DNA of 64,000 nucleotides, from contig NC_045439.1 in the NCBI RefSeq assembly GCF_002776525.5, positions 122,089,226 to 122,153,225 on the forward strand, given 5' to 3'. The stretch is from Piliocolobus tephrosceles. Lineage: Eukaryota > Chordata > Mammalia > Primates > Cercopithecidae. The position numbers were made by a program, and so were the translations under genes. Below the pieces are notes generated by a model, which searched no databases, was not told where the DNA came from, and saw only the letters and a list, made by a program, of their open reading frames with translations. This document shows, piece after piece, positions 62,301-64,000 of the stretch (its first letter is position 1; each line of letters begins with the position of its first letter).

Positions 62301-63821
62301 CCACGGGGAGGACCATGGCTGTCATGGTTTACGCTTGTTGTTCAAGCTTATTTATCAACAGCATTTTCCCCCATTCTCAGAAGTGTCCTGGCTTGGAAGA
62401 TAAATGACATGGCTTCCCAGCTATAGGGACCACCCTCTGGTGACAGGAAAAGCCTTGTTTTTTCCAGGGAAAATGAAGAGAACAGGTCAGCCTAGGGCTG
62501 TTAGGTATAGCTCCTCAGCCTGTGTCCTCTTGTCCTGCCCTATCTAGACTGCTGCCCCCACTGCTGCAGATCGTGTGCAAGGGCCTGGAGGACCCCTCGC
62601 AAGTTGTACGCAATGCTGCGCTATTTGCCCTGGGCCAGTTCTCAGAAAACCTACAGGTGAACCAGGCTGAATGTGGGAGCCACCACTTGAATGTCCCCTT
62701 CCCCTCACCTTTCATCTCTTCAAGCATCCCTGCTGCCGTCACACTCTTGTGTGTGCCCTGCAGGTGAACCTGACTCAAGCCCTGCTTGCTCCCTCCCCCA
62801 GCCCCATATCAGCAGCTATTCAAGGGAGGTAATGCCACTGCTCCTCGCCTACCTGAAGTCGGTGCCTCTTGGACACACACACCACCTAGCCAAGGCCTGC
62901 TATGCCCTGGAGAATTTCGTGGAGAACCTAGGTAGTGACGGCAGTGGGGAGCTTGGGGGAGGGGGATGAGGCAGCGGCTTTGGCTGAAAGTGCAGGATGT
63001 GCATCTTCCTGCATTGGTGCCTATGGTGGAGGAAAGTGTGTGATGGTGCCACAAAGGGGTTTCTGCCTGGAGGGAGGTGGGCATGCAGGTAGGAGATCTG
63101 GGTCGGTTGACAGAGGAGCATCCTTTTTCCCACAGGGCCCAAAGTGCAGCCCTACCTTCCGGAGCTTATGGAATGCATGCTGCAGCCCCTGAGGAACCCC
63201 AGCAGTCCCCGGGCCAAGGAGCTGGCTGTGAGCGCCCTGGGAGCCATTGGTGAGGAGAGAGGCAGGAGGCAGGGATGTGGGGTTCACCCAAAGGCCCTGT
63301 GGCTGGTGGTCCCTGCCCTTTCCAGCTCTGATTCTGTCCTTCCGTCCTGCAGCTACAGCTGCCCAGGCCTCACTGCTGCCCTACTTCCCTGCCATCATGG
63401 AGCACCTGCGGGAATTTCTGTTAACAGGCCATGGGGACCTTCAGCCTGTGCAGATCCAGAGCCTGGGTGAGTGAGAGGCTCCCAGGTGGGGATCCCAGTG
63501 CCAGCAAAGGGCCGATGCTCACCTGGTGTTGACAGAGATTGCCCCCATGGGAGCACGGATGTCTTCCTTCTCATCAAAGGGGTTGTTCTTCACCTTGTAC
63601 TAAGGGGTAGGGGGGGATTTCTGAATCCCTCCCAGCTACCACCTTTGGTCCTGTAGCCCACCTCCACCTCCTGGTGCTAATGGAGCCCTTGCTCCCACAG
63701 AGACACTGGGAGTGCTGGCACGAGCGGTGGGGGAGCCCATGAAGCCGCTGGCTGAGGAATGCTGCCAGCTGGGTCTGGGCCTGTGCAACCAGGTAGACGA
63801 CCCTGACTTGCGGCGCTGCAC
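59352..63821 (+). CDS. IPO4: Importin-4, N-terminal part (runs off the window)
   Basis: Importin-beta family nuclear import receptor that carries histones H3/H4 (with ASF1), ribosomal proteins and other cargo with RanGTP. Coding exons 1-17: 59352-59420, 59502-59588, 59716-59795, 59882-59923, 60341-60470, 60558-60737, 60986-61051, 61153-61254, 61341-61424, 61680-61844, 61949-62002, 62158-62267, 62548-62656, 62802-62931, 63136-63249, 63353-63466, 63701-63821. These give 585 complete codons plus two bases, against about 1081 aa in human. Repeating helical HEAT units are visible (for example RNAALFALGQFSENLQ and KELAVSALGAI). An acidic stretch, DPEDQDSEEEELEIELM, falls near residues 309-325. The 3' half lies beyond the right edge. 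Confidence 0.96.
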
Positions 63822-64000
63822 GTGAGTGATCCCTCACCCTGCCTCTGCCCTTGTCCCCACCCCTCCTTTCTGCCCACTGGACCCACTGGAATCCCCACCC
63901 CAGACTCTAGTCCTTTGGTTTGGACCATAGCCAGGTGTTCCTGGGCTCCCCCATCCTGTCTGGTGGTAGCAAGCGGGACCATACAGCTTCTTCTGCCTGC

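Overview
The window is primate nuclear DNA, most likely from an Old World monkey. Coding regions are broken by GT-AG introns. More than 60 Alu copies are present. Many young Alus read 'ggcttgagccaccgcgcccggcc', a form I associate with cercopithecine AluY lineages. The gene order matches human 14q11.2-q12 read in reverse: TINF2(+), GMPR2(-), NEDD8(+), MDP1(+), CHMP4A(+), TSSK4(-), TM9SF1(+) and the first 17 coding exons of IPO4(+). Every exon boundary was checked by splice dinucleotides and codon phase. Except for MDP1, the complete genes give the protein length I remember for the human orthologue (451, 348, 81, 222, 328 and 606 aa).

Layout. 1-3.6 kb is intergenic: Alu and L1 debris, a solo HERV-K-type LTR with a 5-bp target duplication, and a TG microsatellite. 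4.3-7.0 kb is the compact TINF2 gene (shelterin). It converges on GMPR2 (7.4-14.2 kb, purine salvage). GMPR2 and NEDD8 share a divergent CpG-rich promoter at about 14.0-14.65 kb with two inverted ZNF143/THAP11-type motifs. NEDD8 has a 14.4-kb first intron packed with Alu, L1 and DNA-transposon remnants. MDP1 and CHMP4A follow head to tail within 8 kb. 38.6-40.6 kb holds three Alus inserted one after another at a single site, with a 100-N assembly gap in the poly-T of the third. TSSK4 (testis kinase) lies at 40.6-42.9 kb on the minus strand. 43-51.6 kb is intergenic, with two oppositely oriented MaLR LTRs, Alu stacks and a 5'-truncated LTR12. TM9SF1 (52.4-59.0 kb) and IPO4 (59.35 kb to the right edge) close the window.

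The genes do not form a pathway. They are mostly housekeeping genes in a dense cluster: telomere protection, guanine nucleotide recycling, neddylation, a HAD phosphatase, ESCRT-III, a spermatid kinase, an endomembrane nonaspanin and a nuclear import receptor. I found no previously undescribed system. The most informative oddities are a one-base frameshift that removes the last 12 residues of MDP1, the serial Alu insertions around the gap, the inverted promoter motifs between GMPR2 and NEDD8, and a 41-bp inverted repeat 18.5 kb apart, each copy abutting an Alu 5' end.
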